From: PCC-6802 sp943367755
GTDB lineage: Bacteria > Cyanobacteriota > Cyanobacteriia > Pseudanabaenales > Pseudanabaenaceae
Length of the DNA stretch: 64,000 bases
Assembly: GCA_943367755.1 (NCBI GenBank)
Contig: CALRKB020000002.1
Location: 1 to 64,000 of the forward strand
Reading direction: 5' to 3'
Shown here: positions 53,701 to 63,038 of the stretch, piece by piece
Layout: the number at the start of each line of letters is the position of its first letter
Position numbering within the stretch: position 1 is the first letter of the stretch
Translations under genes and position numbers: made by a program
Notes under the pieces: generated by a model
The model's database searches: none
What the model was told of the DNA's origin: nothing
The model's input: only the letters and a program-made list of their open reading frames with translations

Positions 53701-55381
53701 GGTCAGTTCCGATCAGTTGGAAATCAAAATGGCGCAGGGAGCTAAACCCGGTGAAGGCGGTCAGTTGCCAGGGCCCAAGGTCAGTCCCTACATTGCCATG
53801 TTACGGAACTCCAAACCAGGCGTGCCGCTAATTTCTCCGCCACCGCACCATGACATCTACTCGATTGAAGATTTAGCGCAGTTGATTTTCGATCTGCACC
53901 AGATCAATCCCAGTGCCAGAGTTTCAGTCAAATTAGTGGCAGAGATTGGCATTGGCACGATCGCGGCGGGAGTAGCAAAAGCGAATGCAGACATCATCCA
54001 GATTTCTGGGCACGATGGCGGCACGGGTGCATCACCATTGAGTTCGATCAAGCACGCGGGTACACCGTGGGAACTGGGCTTAACCGAAGTGCATACAGTG
54101 TTGATGCAGAATCACTTGCGCGATCGCGTCCTGTTACGGGTTGATGGTGGCTTCAAGACAGGATGGGATGTGGTAATGGCAGCGCTGATGGGAGGCGAAG
54201 AGTATGGCTTTGGTACAGCGGCGATGATTGCGGAAGGCTGCATTATGGCTCGCGTCTGCCATACGAACAAGTGTCCCGTCGGCGTAACGTCACAAATGGA
54301 AAACCTGCGCAAGCGCTTCCCCGGCACACCGGAGCATGTTGTCAACTTCCTCTATTTTGTCGCCGAAGAAGTGCGGATGATTCTCGCCAAACTGGGTTAT
54401 ACATCGCTGAGTGAGGCGATCGGGCGTTCCGATCTCCTCGCGCAAAGACAAGACGTGAAGCTTGCCAAACCGCAGGCAGTGAATCTCGATTGTCTGATTC
54501 AATTACCGGATAGTAGAACCAATCGTGATTGGCTCACCCATGCTGAAGCTGCCCATAGTAATGGAGCTGTCTTGGATGATGAGATGCTCGCAGATGCCGA
54601 AATTCAAGCTGCGATCTCCAATCAGACCGATTTAAGCAAGTCCTATCCGATTGTGAATACCGATCGCTCTGTTGGTGCAAGGGTGGCGGGAGCGATCGCC
54701 AAGCTGTATGGGAATTCTGGTTTGGCTAGCCAGCTCAATTTGGAATTTACGGGTAGTGCGGGACAGAGCTTTGGCGCTTTTAATTTGCCTGGCATGTACC
54801 TCAGCATTAACGGTGAAGCCAATGACTATGTGGGCAAAGGGATGCGCGGTGGCGAAATTAGCATCAAACCTTTATCTACAGCGCTCTACGATCCGGCAGA
54901 AAACATCATTCTCGGTAATACCTGCCTCTACGGCGCAACAGGTGGCTATTTGCTGGCTAATGGCAAAGCTGGCGAGCGATTTGGCGTGCGCAACTCTGGT
55001 GCTAAGGCGGTGGTGGAAGGTGCAGGCGATCACTGCTGCGAATATATGACGGGCGGTGTCATCGTTGTATTGGGTAAAACCGGACGCAATGTCGGCGCAG
55101 GGATGACGGGTGGTATTGCCTACTTCCTTGATGAAGACAGCAGATTTAAGGAGCGCCTGAGCCAGGAGACATTGAAGGTGCAAAGAGTATCAACTCAAGC
55201 GGGCGAACAGCAACTGAAGGAATTGATTCAATCTAGTTGCGATCGCACAGGGAGTGCTAAGGCTAAGGCAATTCTGGCTAATTGGTCGAGCTATCTACCG
55301 ATGTTCTGGCAAATCGTGCCGCCCTCGGAGGAGAATAGCCCTGAAGCTAGCGATTCAGTGGTAGTAGCAGCAACTGTTTAA
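50798..55381 (+). CDS. gltB: Glutamate synthase large subunit, probably ferredoxin-type
   Basis: A 1527-residue glutamate synthase that turns glutamine and 2-oxoglutarate into two glutamates. The class II amidotransferase nucleophile is Cys24 in ERDACGVGFIAD, exposed by cleavage of 23 residues. The central domain is followed by the FMN-binding synthase domain with PGEGGQLPGPKVSPYIAMLR and ISGHDGGTGASP. The [3Fe-4S] cysteines are in CIMARVCHTNKCPVG. A C-terminal GXGXG beta-helix (about 1270-1480) ends the protein. No small subunit gene is next to it, which favours the ferredoxin-dependent form. The exact type (gltB or glsF) is not settled. Confidence 0.93.
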   Translation: MQQPNQKSTNIPGPSWLVEERDACGVGFIADQDGRASHNLVAQALKALTCMEHRGGCSADRDSGDGAGLMTAIPWQLLQASIPGIEPSMCAAGMIFLPQQPDRRAICIEITERCAAEEGLTLVGWRQVPVKPEVLGIQAKTTQPHMAQVVFQAQNLRDEALERAIYITRRRIKIEIRRRHPDWHAAFYIASLSNRTMIYKGLVRSAVLGEFYEDLRNPSYITPFALYHRRFSTNTMPKWPLAQPMRFLGHNGEINTLLGNINWFMAREGDLSHPNWGDRIKDIVPVLKSNESDSAALDHIFELLIETGRSPLESLMMLVPEAYDRQPDLKDCPSIVDFYEYHSGLQEAWDGPALLAFCDGKIVGAGLDRNGLRPARYTITRDGLVIVGSEAGTVDIPESDIVEKGKLGPGQVLAVDLVNHEILRNWDIKQRVAEAHPYGEWLQEHRQQLSPQPFSAQTALDEQKLLTYQTAFGYTFEDVDMVVEAMAQDGKEPVFCMGDDAPLAVLSNSPHLLYDYFKQRFAQVTNPPIDPLREGMVMSLAMNLGKRGNLLEAKPEFARQIKIDSPVLNESEFAQIQQMGFKSIKLDIVFPLDRGPQGLKVVIEDICNAAVAAVKAGTEILILSDLALDRIHAFVPPMLAVGAVHHRLIAEGLRMQASIVVETAQCWSTHHFACLIGYGASAICPYLALETARQWWGKPKTQMQMQQGKIKSLSIEQVQEKYRQAVEGGLLKILSKMGISLLSSYNGAQIFEAIGMSGEVIDLCFRGTTSRIGGMELHDIASEVISFHGRAFPELQTKKLENFGFVQYRPGGEYHMNSPEMAKALHKAVAGEGYDHYEVYKQQLQNRPPTALRDLLEFKSDRPSIDIEEVEPVTEILKRFCTGAMSLGALSREAHEVLAIAMNRVGGKSNCGEGGEDPIRYLKIDDVDAETGLSPTFPHLKGLKNGDTANSAIKQVASGRFGVTPAYLVSSDQLEIKMAQGAKPGEGGQLPGPKVSPYIAMLRNSKPGVPLISPPPHHDIYSIEDLAQLIFDLHQINPSARVSVKLVAEIGIGTIAAGVAKANADIIQISGHDGGTGASPLSSIKHAGTPWELGLTEVHTVLMQNHLRDRVLLRVDGGFKTGWDVVMAALMGGEEYGFGTAAMIAEGCIMARVCHTNKCPVGVTSQMENLRKRFPGTPEHVVNFLYFVAEEVRMILAKLGYTSLSEAIGRSDLLAQRQDVKLAKPQAVNLDCLIQLPDSRTNRDWLTHAEAAHSNGAVLDDEMLADAEIQAAISNQTDLSKSYPIVNTDRSVGARVAGAIAKLYGNSGLASQLNLEFTGSAGQSFGAFNLPGMYLSINGEANDYVGKGMRGGEISIKPLSTALYDPAENIILGNTCLYGATGGYLLANGKAGERFGVRNSGAKAVVEGAGDHCCEYMTGGVIVVLGKTGRNVGAGMTGGIAYFLDEDSRFKERLSQETLKVQRVSTQAGEQQLKELIQSSCDRTGSAKAKAILANWSSYLPMFWQIVPPSEENSPEASDSVVVAATV

Positions 55382-55597
55382 TCGATTCAGGCTTCTCTCG
55401 TTCTATCCCTATCTGGCAGCGATCGGCATTACTGTTTGCTGTTCGGGTAGGGTACTTTTGCGATCGCCTGTTCTCCCAGAATTGATGCTGACTGCTGGGG
55501 AAATCTTGAGTTTGAGGATATGAGGTGCGATCTTCATGGGTAGCGCTGATACTTGCTGGAACTGGTATAAGTAAAGTAGCATCTGAGCAAGTTGAAT

Positions 55598-57028
55598 ATG
55601 GACGCAAATACCCCGAAGCTGCAAATCACACCCGCACAATCCCTAGAGGAAGTCTATCGGACGCTTCAGCCTGGGCCATTGGAAACTCCAGAGCAAATTA
55701 AGGCGTTCTATAAGGACGAAATTAACCAAGTGCGGGGTGGCGACAAAATGAAGCGGCTGGAACTGGGATTAAAGCGTGCCCATACAGATCGCGGCTACTT
55801 CAAAGCTTGCTTTATGGGGCATCGCGGCGTGGGCAAGTCTACGGAACTGAGCCGATTAATTGAAAAGGTGCAAGGACAATTCCGCACAATTCGATTTAGC
55901 GCTTCTAGTACGCTTGACCCTGGAAATTTTCGCCCATTGGATGTCGTCTTGATGATGATGGCGGATGTAGCAGAGCGGACTGCCCAGCCTAAAGACAAAG
56001 GCGGAGCAGGGAAGAGACCACCAGATGCAAGATTGCGAGAAATTTGGGACTGGTTTGCGACGGAAAAAGATACGCTGGAGCAGGCAACTACATTTGCTGG
56101 CACTCTAGAGGCTGGAGCTGGCTTAAAGGAAGATTCTCTTTGGGAGAAGATTCTGGGCTTGTTTGCTACACTCAAGGGTGAGATGAAGTTTGCCTCAACT
56201 CGTAAAGGCGAAGTAGTTGAGCATCGGGTCAATCGATTGACTTCTCTGATTGAAGTGGCGAATCGACTGCTAGATGACTGTAATGACTTGCTGCGAAAAG
56301 CTACAGGGCAAGAGTGGTTATTTGTGGGAGAAGATTTTGACCGAGCTGGCATTACTAGTACTCGAATTGAAGATCTGTTCATTACCTATGCGAATATTTT
56401 TCGAGAACTACGCACTCATCTAATTTTCAATCTGCCTATTAGTCTGTACTATTCCAGCAAAGCGCCGCAGTTGCCTTTTGCGAACGATTGCAGCTTTGTC
56501 CTGCCAGATACACCTGTTTTTCGCCAAGACCATACACCCAATGAAAAAGGAAGGGCGGCATTGCAAACGGTATTAGAAGCACGGATGGAAGCTACGCTAT
56601 TTGAGCCAAACCAGATGATGCGGCTAATTGTGGCATCTGGGGGAAACCTGCGGGATCTATTTACTTTGGTTAACTATGCAGCGGATAGTGCCACGTTACG
56701 GGATGCCCAAAGAATTAATGCCGATGATGTAGTGGAGGCGATCGTCAATCTCCGCAGTGACTACGAAAGACGCTTGGGACAAAGTCCTTACGATCCTGAA
56801 ACTGTGAGCTTCTCGGATAAAGCCAAGCGTCTGCTGCAAATCTATGCAAATGATAAAGCGGCACAGATTACCGATCCGGTGTTGTATTCTCTGTTGAATG
56901 CGCGAGCAGTACAGGAGTTTAATGGACAGCACTGGTTTGGTGTGCATCCTCTAGTAGTAGACATTTTGGCGGCTCAAAAACGATTGCAGCGTACTGAGAC
57001 AGGAGAGTTGTTAGGTGGAACCACATAA
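55598..57028 (+). CDS. P-loop ATPase, STAND/AAA-like
   Basis: A 476-residue ATPase. Walker A is GHRGVGKST, about residues 74-82 counted from the chosen ATG; a Walker B-like LFVGEDFDRAG lies near 232. The N-terminal 65 residues include a short YRTLQPGPLETPEQIKAFY segment. C-terminal helices may be a winged helix. A TTG start two codons upstream is possible. It overlaps the next gene, a TPR protein, by 14 bp. Such ATPase-TPR pairs occur in cyanobacteria; the role is unknown, and signalling or defence are guesses. Confidence 0.72.
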   Translation: MDANTPKLQITPAQSLEEVYRTLQPGPLETPEQIKAFYKDEINQVRGGDKMKRLELGLKRAHTDRGYFKACFMGHRGVGKSTELSRLIEKVQGQFRTIRFSASSTLDPGNFRPLDVVLMMMADVAERTAQPKDKGGAGKRPPDARLREIWDWFATEKDTLEQATTFAGTLEAGAGLKEDSLWEKILGLFATLKGEMKFASTRKGEVVEHRVNRLTSLIEVANRLLDDCNDLLRKATGQEWLFVGEDFDRAGITSTRIEDLFITYANIFRELRTHLIFNLPISLYYSSKAPQLPFANDCSFVLPDTPVFRQDHTPNEKGRAALQTVLEARMEATLFEPNQMMRLIVASGGNLRDLFTLVNYAADSATLRDAQRINADDVVEAIVNLRSDYERRLGQSPYDPETVSFSDKAKRLLQIYANDKAAQITDPVLYSLLNARAVQEFNGQHWFGVHPLVVDILAAQKRLQRTETGELLGGTT

Positions 57029-58595
57029 TCTCTCGGAAACGGGTAGCATTATCGATATTAAGAAGCGTTTGGTGCTGTGGGCAAGGCGATCGCCCAAGGG
57101 TTTAGCCCGTGTCGAATTTGCTTCCGAATTTTCGCGGCAGCGGGTGGTGCAGCAGGTGCGATCGGCACTAGCAGAGCAAAATATCCCATTTCACGAAATC
57201 GCTCTACCCAGTCAACAAGACCCAGAAATTTTAGTCGCGGCTTTATTACAAGAGTTGGAGCGTGTGAAGTCAGGGGTGGTATCAATTACAGGGTTTTCGG
57301 CAGCATTTACTAACAAGATCCCCTTGGAAGAGTCAATGCGAATTTTGAACTTCAACCGAGAAAGACTAGTTGCCAATGCTTTGAATCAGGTTTGGTGGTT
57401 GACACCCGCATTCCTGCAAACCTCAATTCACGCCATGCCAGACATCAACAGTTGGTTTAGCCTGCGGTTGCAGTTGACAGAAATGGTGCTAATGGAACCC
57501 GCGTTGGTCGAAAAAAGCCCAATCAACACCCACGGAGCCTATGCCAATATCGACGATGCCCGCCGCCGCGTTCATAACCTGTTGCAACGGTTTCAACAAG
57601 CACAGTCTGCTGGAACTCCCGATCTCGAACTAATTCAAACTTACCTATTACCTGCCTTAGAAGCACTTGCTGACGTAGGCGCACAGAAAGATCTGAGGGA
57701 TTTGACCTTACAGTTTGAGGGGCTATTGGGACAGTTGAAACTTACGGACTCCCCAGAGTTAGCAAACAGTTTAAACCGCCTTGCAACGCTCTATCAAGAT
57801 CAAGGGCGCTACAGCGAAGCCGAACCGCTCTATATAAGATCACTCGACATCAGCGAACGCCAACTAGGATCTAACCATCCTGATGTCGCATCCAGTTTCA
57901 ACAATCTTGCACTACTATACCAATTGCAAGGACGCTACACCGAAGCCGAACCACTCTATCTACGATCGCTCGACATCAGCGAACGCCAACTAGGATCTAA
58001 CCATCCTGATGTTGCGTCAAGTCTCAACAATCTTGCAGCACTATATCAGTTGCAAGGACGCTACACCGAAGCTGAAACCTTCTATCTAAGATCACTCGAC
58101 ATCAGCAAACATCAACTGGGAGAAGAACATCTTCATTTCATCCGAAGTCTCAACAATCTGGCATTACTATATCAATTGCAAGGACGCTACAACGAAGCGG
58201 AACAGATCCTTCTACGATTGCTAGACATCAGCGAACGACAACTGGGATCTGACCATCCCGATTTTGCAAACGCTCTCAATAATTTAGCAGAGCTATACAG
58301 AGAGCAAGGACTTTACAACAAGGCTGAACCACTCTTAGTACGATCTCTCAACATCTTAGAATATCAATTGGGAGCCTTCCATCCCTCTGTCGCAACCAGT
58401 CTCGACAATCTGGCATTACTTTATACAAGTATGGAGCGATCTGCTGAGGCAGAACCTCTGCTGATGAGGGTATTAGAATTATATCAACGACTTTTGGGAG
58501 ATAATCATCAGGATACGCTTGATATTCTCCAAAGCTTACAGAATTTACAACAGGGGCTGAAGTCACAAAAGGGTGTCTCTAAAAAAACGAAGTAG
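57015..58595 (+). CDS. TPR protein paired with the ATPase
   Basis: A 526-residue protein starting at GTG with AGGAG 9 bases upstream. The first 220 residues form a domain that looks like a degenerate P-loop fold without a Walker motif (SPKGLARVEFASEFSRQRVV). Then six tandem 42-residue kinesin-light-chain-type TPR units run to about residue 498, for example NNLALLYQLQGRYTEAEPLY. The TPR units are near-identical in places, evidence of recent duplication. The gene overlap and strand imply a two-component complex. Confidence 0.75.
   Translation: MEPHNLSETGSIIDIKKRLVLWARRSPKGLARVEFASEFSRQRVVQQVRSALAEQNIPFHEIALPSQQDPEILVAALLQELERVKSGVVSITGFSAAFTNKIPLEESMRILNFNRERLVANALNQVWWLTPAFLQTSIHAMPDINSWFSLRLQLTEMVLMEPALVEKSPINTHGAYANIDDARRRVHNLLQRFQQAQSAGTPDLELIQTYLLPALEALADVGAQKDLRDLTLQFEGLLGQLKLTDSPELANSLNRLATLYQDQGRYSEAEPLYIRSLDISERQLGSNHPDVASSFNNLALLYQLQGRYTEAEPLYLRSLDISERQLGSNHPDVASSLNNLAALYQLQGRYTEAETFYLRSLDISKHQLGEEHLHFIRSLNNLALLYQLQGRYNEAEQILLRLLDISERQLGSDHPDFANALNNLAELYREQGLYNKAEPLLVRSLNILEYQLGAFHPSVATSLDNLALLYTSMERSAEAEPLLMRVLELYQRLLGDNHQDTLDILQSLQNLQQGLKSQKGVSKKTK
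57750..58508 (+). repeat. Six 126-bp tandem repeats encoding TPR units
   Basis: These are in-frame repeats of 126 bp within the TPR gene. Units two and three are the closest pair, sharing long identical stretches such as the codons for ISERQLGSNHPDVASS. They are coding repeats, not a CRISPR array. Confidence 0.85.
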
Positions 58596-58781
58596 ACAGA
58601 GCAATGCTTCTAAAGGATTCGCATAGAATGTGAATGAGAAGGGAAAGAAGGGAGGCAATGTAGAAAAGGCGCAGGGGATTGTTTGTTTTTAAAATCAGAC
58701 AAGGGAGCATACCTGTTTTGCGGTCAAGCCGAGGCGCTTACCAAATGTTACGATCAAACCTTGCGACACAACAGAATCATC

Positions 58782-59264
58782 ATGGCGAAAAAATCTAAAG
58801 GTTTCGGTGAATCCCTCGACCGACAGTACTCTCAAATAGACCAGCAAGCTATGGCAAAGCTAAAGCGGAAATTGCAGAGCGGACCTTTTAGCCATATCAC
58901 AGATATAGTAGTTAACCCAGAAGGATTTGCCAAAATGTCTGAGGTTTTGGCAGAATTTGTCAGTCCCTACCAGCGCATTGCCATGAGTCGAAAGGCATAT
59001 GAGAGTTTGCTTGGAATAGCTATTCTAGCTTGGAATATATCGATCCTTCCTGAAGACAAACAGCAGAAGTTTTTCGACAAAGCAATTCAGCAGGTCATAA
59101 AATTAGATTCCCTCACTCAACAAGATATAAAAAGCCTCTTGAATGAACTGCTTACGCGAAAAAAGAAATACTTCGCTGATGACAAGCGATTAATCATGGA
59201 TTTCCAATTGCAGGAAATTGGTGACAGATACCACCTCTCCGTTGCTACAAGACCGATGGAGTAG
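58782..59264 (+). CDS. Hypothetical protein, 160 residues
   Basis: A soluble, basic, helical protein beginning MAKKSKGFGESLDRQYSQID. A longer frame reaches 58683 but lacks a clear start signal. No domain is recognised. It follows the ATPase-TPR pair on the same strand after 186 bp and may or may not belong with it. Confidence 0.55.
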   Translation: MAKKSKGFGESLDRQYSQIDQQAMAKLKRKLQSGPFSHITDIVVNPEGFAKMSEVLAEFVSPYQRIAMSRKAYESLLGIAILAWNISILPEDKQQKFFDKAIQQVIKLDSLTQQDIKSLLNELLTRKKKYFADDKRLIMDFQLQEIGDRYHLSVATRPME

Positions 59265-59472
59265 TCAGATCAGTAATCATGCAAAAAACAAATTGGACAG
59301 TTTCTATAGGGCAAAGTTAAAAATGATCGCCCCAACAAATTGCCATAACTAACGGTATAGAAAAAACAAAAGCGATCGCAGAGTCTATCTCTTTAGCTTT
59401 GTCCCGAAAATGGAATGGATTGGTGTTCGCTAGAATTTCTGGAAGATTTGCCAGATGTATGTTCTTCAGAGA
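59265..59472. other. Convergent gap without a gene
   Basis: A 208-bp AT-rich gap between the ends of the 160-residue gene and the protease gene. I see no coding sequence and no convincing terminator hairpin. Confidence 0.25.
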
Positions 59473-60468
59473 CTAAAATCTGATTTGTAAATTAGCAAGA
59501 CGGCGATTGCGGGCTATGGTAATTACCGCTGATGAGGGTCGCTGCTCTAAAAAACTGATGATTTGGACGACATCAACAAGGCGCTGGCCGTTCAAGGCAA
59601 CCAGACGATCTCCCCGCTGCAATCCCGAAGAACTGGCGATCGACCTAGGCTGTACTTCCGCAATTACGAGAGTCTCAGGATCGATCGTCACGCCTAAGCG
59701 TTGGCCTCTACGTGTAGGTGCTGGGGACTCATACTCAGGGGGGCTAAACTCAGGGGAGCTAAACTCAGGGCGCGTTGCCGTCCTGAAGTTTGGCACGATA
59801 TTGCTGCGGTTTTTCTGAATAAATTCTTGCGCGACGATCGCACTTGTCGCAATGCCAAAGTTAGTACTACCAGAGCCAGGTCTAAATACAGCTTTATTGA
59901 CCCCAATCATCTCACCACGAGAATTGAGTAAGGGCCCACCTGAGTTGCCAGGATTCAGAGTAGCATCGGTTTGCAAATCTCCATTCTTGGGGCTAACGCG
60001 ATTGAGAATACCTGTAGTTAAAGTACCAGATTGCCCAAAGGGACTACCAAGCGCAAATACTCGCTGACCTACTAAAATGCCACTAGACCCAGCGATCCGA
60101 ATTACAGGTAAGCGATCGCTAGTCCGCAATCTAATTAAGGCTAAATCATTGCGGTGATCGACTGCCACAACTGATCCTGTGTATTGCTTCCCCGCACTGG
60201 TTATAATCTGCACCTGACCATTAGAGTCGCGGATTACGTGATGGTTAGTTAATACCAGTCCATCGGTACTAACTATACTGCCCGAACCTGTAGCTCTACC
60301 TGCTTTAATGGTTACTACAGATGGATTGGCCGATCTATAGACATCAATGCCAACGTTTTCTTCACCAGAAAATTGGGTTGGAGCTGCTAAAACCGGCAGA
60401 TTAGCAACACTGGCTAAACAAAATAATCCTGCGGAAAATGCACTGACAGTTAACGATTTAAGCCTCAT
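59473..60468 (-). CDS. HtrA/Deg-type serine protease with PDZ domain
   Basis: A 331-residue secreted protease. The signal peptide is residues 1-28. The trypsin-like triad is His in LTNHHVI, Asp in DHRNDLALIRL and Ser in NPGNSGGPLLN. One PDZ domain follows at about 250-330 (GVTIDPETLVIAEVQPRSIA). It resembles HhoA/HhoB/HtrA of Synechocystis in layout and would act in periplasmic protein quality control. Which of the three it corresponds to cannot be told. Confidence 0.88.
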   Translation of the reverse strand: MRLKSLTVSAFSAGLFCLASVANLPVLAAPTQFSGEENVGIDVYRSANPSVVTIKAGRATGSGSIVSTDGLVLTNHHVIRDSNGQVQIITSAGKQYTGSVVAVDHRNDLALIRLRTSDRLPVIRIAGSSGILVGQRVFALGSPFGQSGTLTTGILNRVSPKNGDLQTDATLNPGNSGGPLLNSRGEMIGVNKAVFRPGSGSTNFGIATSAIVAQEFIQKNRSNIVPNFRTATRPEFSSPEFSPPEYESPAPTRRGQRLGVTIDPETLVIAEVQPRSIASSSGLQRGDRLVALNGQRLVDVVQIISFLEQRPSSAVITIARNRRLANLQIRF

Positions 60469-60587
60469 AATACCTATTTAAAAAAGTAGTGAGATAATTT
60501 GGCGAACAGTCCCCTCACAGTCAATTGCACCTAGGCTAGCATTTTGCGCTAGTGCCTCGGTAGGCGTAATAAGCAAAATTCGCAGAA

Positions 60588-61577
60588 TTATTCAACATTC
60601 CTCACAAGCCCACACAACTCAATTACCGCAGTTTGCAGAGCGGCAGTTTCATCCATGCCCCGCTTTAAGCCAGTTTCTAGTCTTAACAAAATTGATAGCG
60701 ATCGCACGAGTTTATTGCTATTCAAAGATCGCACTTCTTGCTTGAGGAAATATAAGCGTTTAGGGTTGCCAATTTCGGCTGCTTCTGCGATCGCTTTGTC
60801 ATCTCTCTCTCCAGACTCTAATAGAAGCTTGATCCATAGCCAGGTACGAAATTGCCCCGTCAAAGTGGCGCAGATGCGCAGCTCAGCTTCATTGTTGCGT
60901 AATAGCTCTGCCAGTAAAGATAAAGCACGACTGGTATCCCCCGTACGAATAGCACCAGCCAGTTGCAAGCTGTTATGGGCGCTAGCCATCACCAATGGTG
61001 CGATGTCTTCCGCATTTAAAGGTTCCGATCGCCCCTGATGCCAAAGCTTGAGCTTTTCCAACTCCATGACCAAACGACGTGAGTCACTACCAACAGACTC
61101 AACCATCAGGTCTACCCCATCATCCGTGAGCTTTAAACCAATGCCTGTGGCTGTTTGTCTAATTAATTGTGCGATCGCATTGCTATTCCAGGCCGGTATA
61201 GGCGAAAATTCAAGAATGGTGGCATATTTTTGCAAAAGCTTGGTAGACTTCAGCCGATTATCGGGTTTATTGGGTGTGGTCAGTAAAAGGTATGAATTAG
61301 GTGGTAAGTGCTCTAAAGTACGTTCCAGTTCTGTTAAAACCCTTTCAGAACAATGCTGGGCAATATAGGCTTCAGATACCCAGGTTAAACGATTACCCAT
61401 ACCCAAAGGAGGAGTTGCAGCTTGATTAAGTCCATCTATAATTTGCAGATCGTTAGTAGCAGCGATCTTAACGTAGTTAAAATCTAGCCACATGGGGTCG
61501 AGTAAGTCGGTGCGCAGTTTTTGAGCCGCCTGTGCTAATTGATACTCATCTTCACCCCAGTAGAAATAGGTTGGCAT
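60588..61577 (-). CDS. holA: DNA polymerase III delta subunit HolA
   Basis: A 329-residue clamp-loader subunit. It starts MPTYFYWGEDEYQLAQAAQK, the typical delta-subunit opening. The middle has LTTPNKPDNRLKSTKLLQKY, and the C-terminal helical domain covers about 200-329. The reading frame extends to 61706, but the family start is at 61577, before which the divergent sugar transferase gene begins. Confidence 0.88.
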   Translation of the reverse strand: MPTYFYWGEDEYQLAQAAQKLRTDLLDPMWLDFNYVKIAATNDLQIIDGLNQAATPPLGMGNRLTWVSEAYIAQHCSERVLTELERTLEHLPPNSYLLLTTPNKPDNRLKSTKLLQKYATILEFSPIPAWNSNAIAQLIRQTATGIGLKLTDDGVDLMVESVGSDSRRLVMELEKLKLWHQGRSEPLNAEDIAPLVMASAHNSLQLAGAIRTGDTSRALSLLAELLRNNEAELRICATLTGQFRTWLWIKLLLESGERDDKAIAEAAEIGNPKRLYFLKQEVRSLNSNKLVRSLSILLRLETGLKRGMDETAALQTAVIELCGLVRNVE

Positions 61578-61616
61578 TGTATGATTGAAGCATGTGGTGT
61601 GAATGCAAGAGGTTAA

Positions 61617-62345
61617 ATGATTACTAAAAGCCGTTATGGAAAGGCTAGGGCAGGTCGAACGCAGATTCGGGCAACCGAAAGCGTGATCGCGGCAACAGCC
61701 AAGCATGTGAGGGAGAGAGCGGATGCCTACTCTATTGGAGGTAAAAGGCTATTTGACATTTTATTTTCCTTGAGCGTACTAGTTTTATTTTCGCCAGTTT
61801 ACCTGGTGATTGGGCTGTTGATTTTTATGAGCTCACCTGGTCCAATTCTATACGTGCAGAAACGTGTAGGGCGCAATGGTCGTTCCTTTGGTTGCATTAA
61901 GTTCAGGACGATGGTGGTTGATGCCGATAATATGCTGCAAGAAGTGCTGAATTCTTGCCCGGTCAGCCGTGCCGAATTTGAGAATAGTTTTAAGCTCAAG
62001 GACGATCCGCGCATTACCCCCATTGGCAGATGGTTGCGCATGACTAGCCTGGATGAGTTTCCCCAATTCTTAAATGTGCTCATGGGTGATATGAGCGTAG
62101 TTGGGCCACGGCCATTAGTAAAAGAAGAGTTGCCCAAATACGGCAGTGCGATTGATCGAGTTCAGACAATTAGGCCTGGTATTACGGGGCTATGGCAAGT
62201 ATCTGGTCGAAATGATATTCCCTATCCGCGTAGAGTTCAAATTGACCTGCATTACGTCAAGTATCATTGCTTTTTGTTAGATCTCTACATCGTGATCAGA
62301 ACGATTGGCGTTGTAGTATTTCCCAAAGGTAATGGCGCGTATTAG
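61617..62345 (+). CDS. Polyprenyl-phosphate sugar phosphotransferase (WcaJ/RfbP type)
   Basis: A 242-residue initiating glycosyltransferase of exopolysaccharide synthesis. It has one N-terminal hydrophobic helix (about 45-72) and the catalytic domain with KFRTMVVDADNM, DEFPQFLNVLMGDMSVVGPR and PGITGLWQVSGRND. It transfers a sugar phosphate to a lipid carrier. The long multi-span N-terminal half of WcaJ is absent, which is normal for the short type. AGAGG lies before the ATG. Confidence 0.9.
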   Translation: MITKSRYGKARAGRTQIRATESVIAATAKHVRERADAYSIGGKRLFDILFSLSVLVLFSPVYLVIGLLIFMSSPGPILYVQKRVGRNGRSFGCIKFRTMVVDADNMLQEVLNSCPVSRAEFENSFKLKDDPRITPIGRWLRMTSLDEFPQFLNVLMGDMSVVGPRPLVKEELPKYGSAIDRVQTIRPGITGLWQVSGRNDIPYPRRVQIDLHYVKYHCFLLDLYIVIRTIGVVVFPKGNGAY

Positions 62346-62404
62346 CCTTAGCTTCCTTTTTAGCCCTTAACTTGTAGTCTTGAGTTAGAGGCATTTTCCC
62401 GTTC

Positions 62405-63031
62405 ATGTCAGATGGCTTGACCCACCCAATTACAGCGCAAAGCTTTGCCATCATCGATCGCGAGATCGGCGAGCACAGTTTTACGTTGTCTGAATATGGG
62501 GTTGTCCGCCGCATCATTCACACCACAGCCGACTTTGAGTTTAAACAGTTAGTTAAATTTGAGCGATCGCCGATCGCTTCAGGTATTACCGCAATTTCTG
62601 CTCGCACACCCATTGTTGTTGATGTGGGTATGGTGAAACAGGGAATTACTGGTCTGTTGGCTAAAACCTTCGGGAATCCCGTAATTAATGCCTTAGAGTT
62701 GGCTTCTAGTTCTGATTTGGCAGATGCAGGCGACCGCACCAGATCCGAGATCGGGATGCGTGCATGTATGCAACAATATCCCGAAGCAATATTTGTCGTG
62801 GGTAATGCCCCAACTGCTTTACTGGCTTTATGCCAGCCTACAGATTTTATTTTTGCCCCCAAATTAATTATTGGCGCACCCGTAGGATTTGTGTCTGTGT
62901 TGGAGTCTAAAGCGGCTTTAGCTGAGTCGTCCTATCCGCATATCCGGATTGAAGGACGCAAAGGCGGCTCACCCGTCGCTGCCGCAATTATTAATGCTCT
63001 AGTTACCCTTGCCTGGGAGCAAAAATCCTGA
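62405..63031 (+). CDS. cobH: Precorrin-8X methylmutase CobH/CbiC
   Basis: A 208-residue methylmutase of cobalamin synthesis. Landmarks are ITAQSFAIIDREIGEHSFTL, the catalytic histidine in RRIIHTTADFEF, and VGNAPTALLAL. It moves a methyl group from C11 to C12 to give hydrogenobyrinate or cobyrinate. No other cobalamin gene is adjacent. Confidence 0.93.
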   Translation: MSDGLTHPITAQSFAIIDREIGEHSFTLSEYGVVRRIIHTTADFEFKQLVKFERSPIASGITAISARTPIVVDVGMVKQGITGLLAKTFGNPVINALELASSSDLADAGDRTRSEIGMRACMQQYPEAIFVVGNAPTALLALCQPTDFIFAPKLIIGAPVGFVSVLESKAALAESSYPHIRIEGRKGGSPVAAAIINALVTLAWEQKS

Positions 63032-63038
63032 AGAATCA

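Noticed and set aside
57750..58508. Regular repeats that might be a CRISPR array
   Set aside because: They are 126-bp in-frame coding repeats of TPR units without spacers. No CRISPR array is visible in the window.
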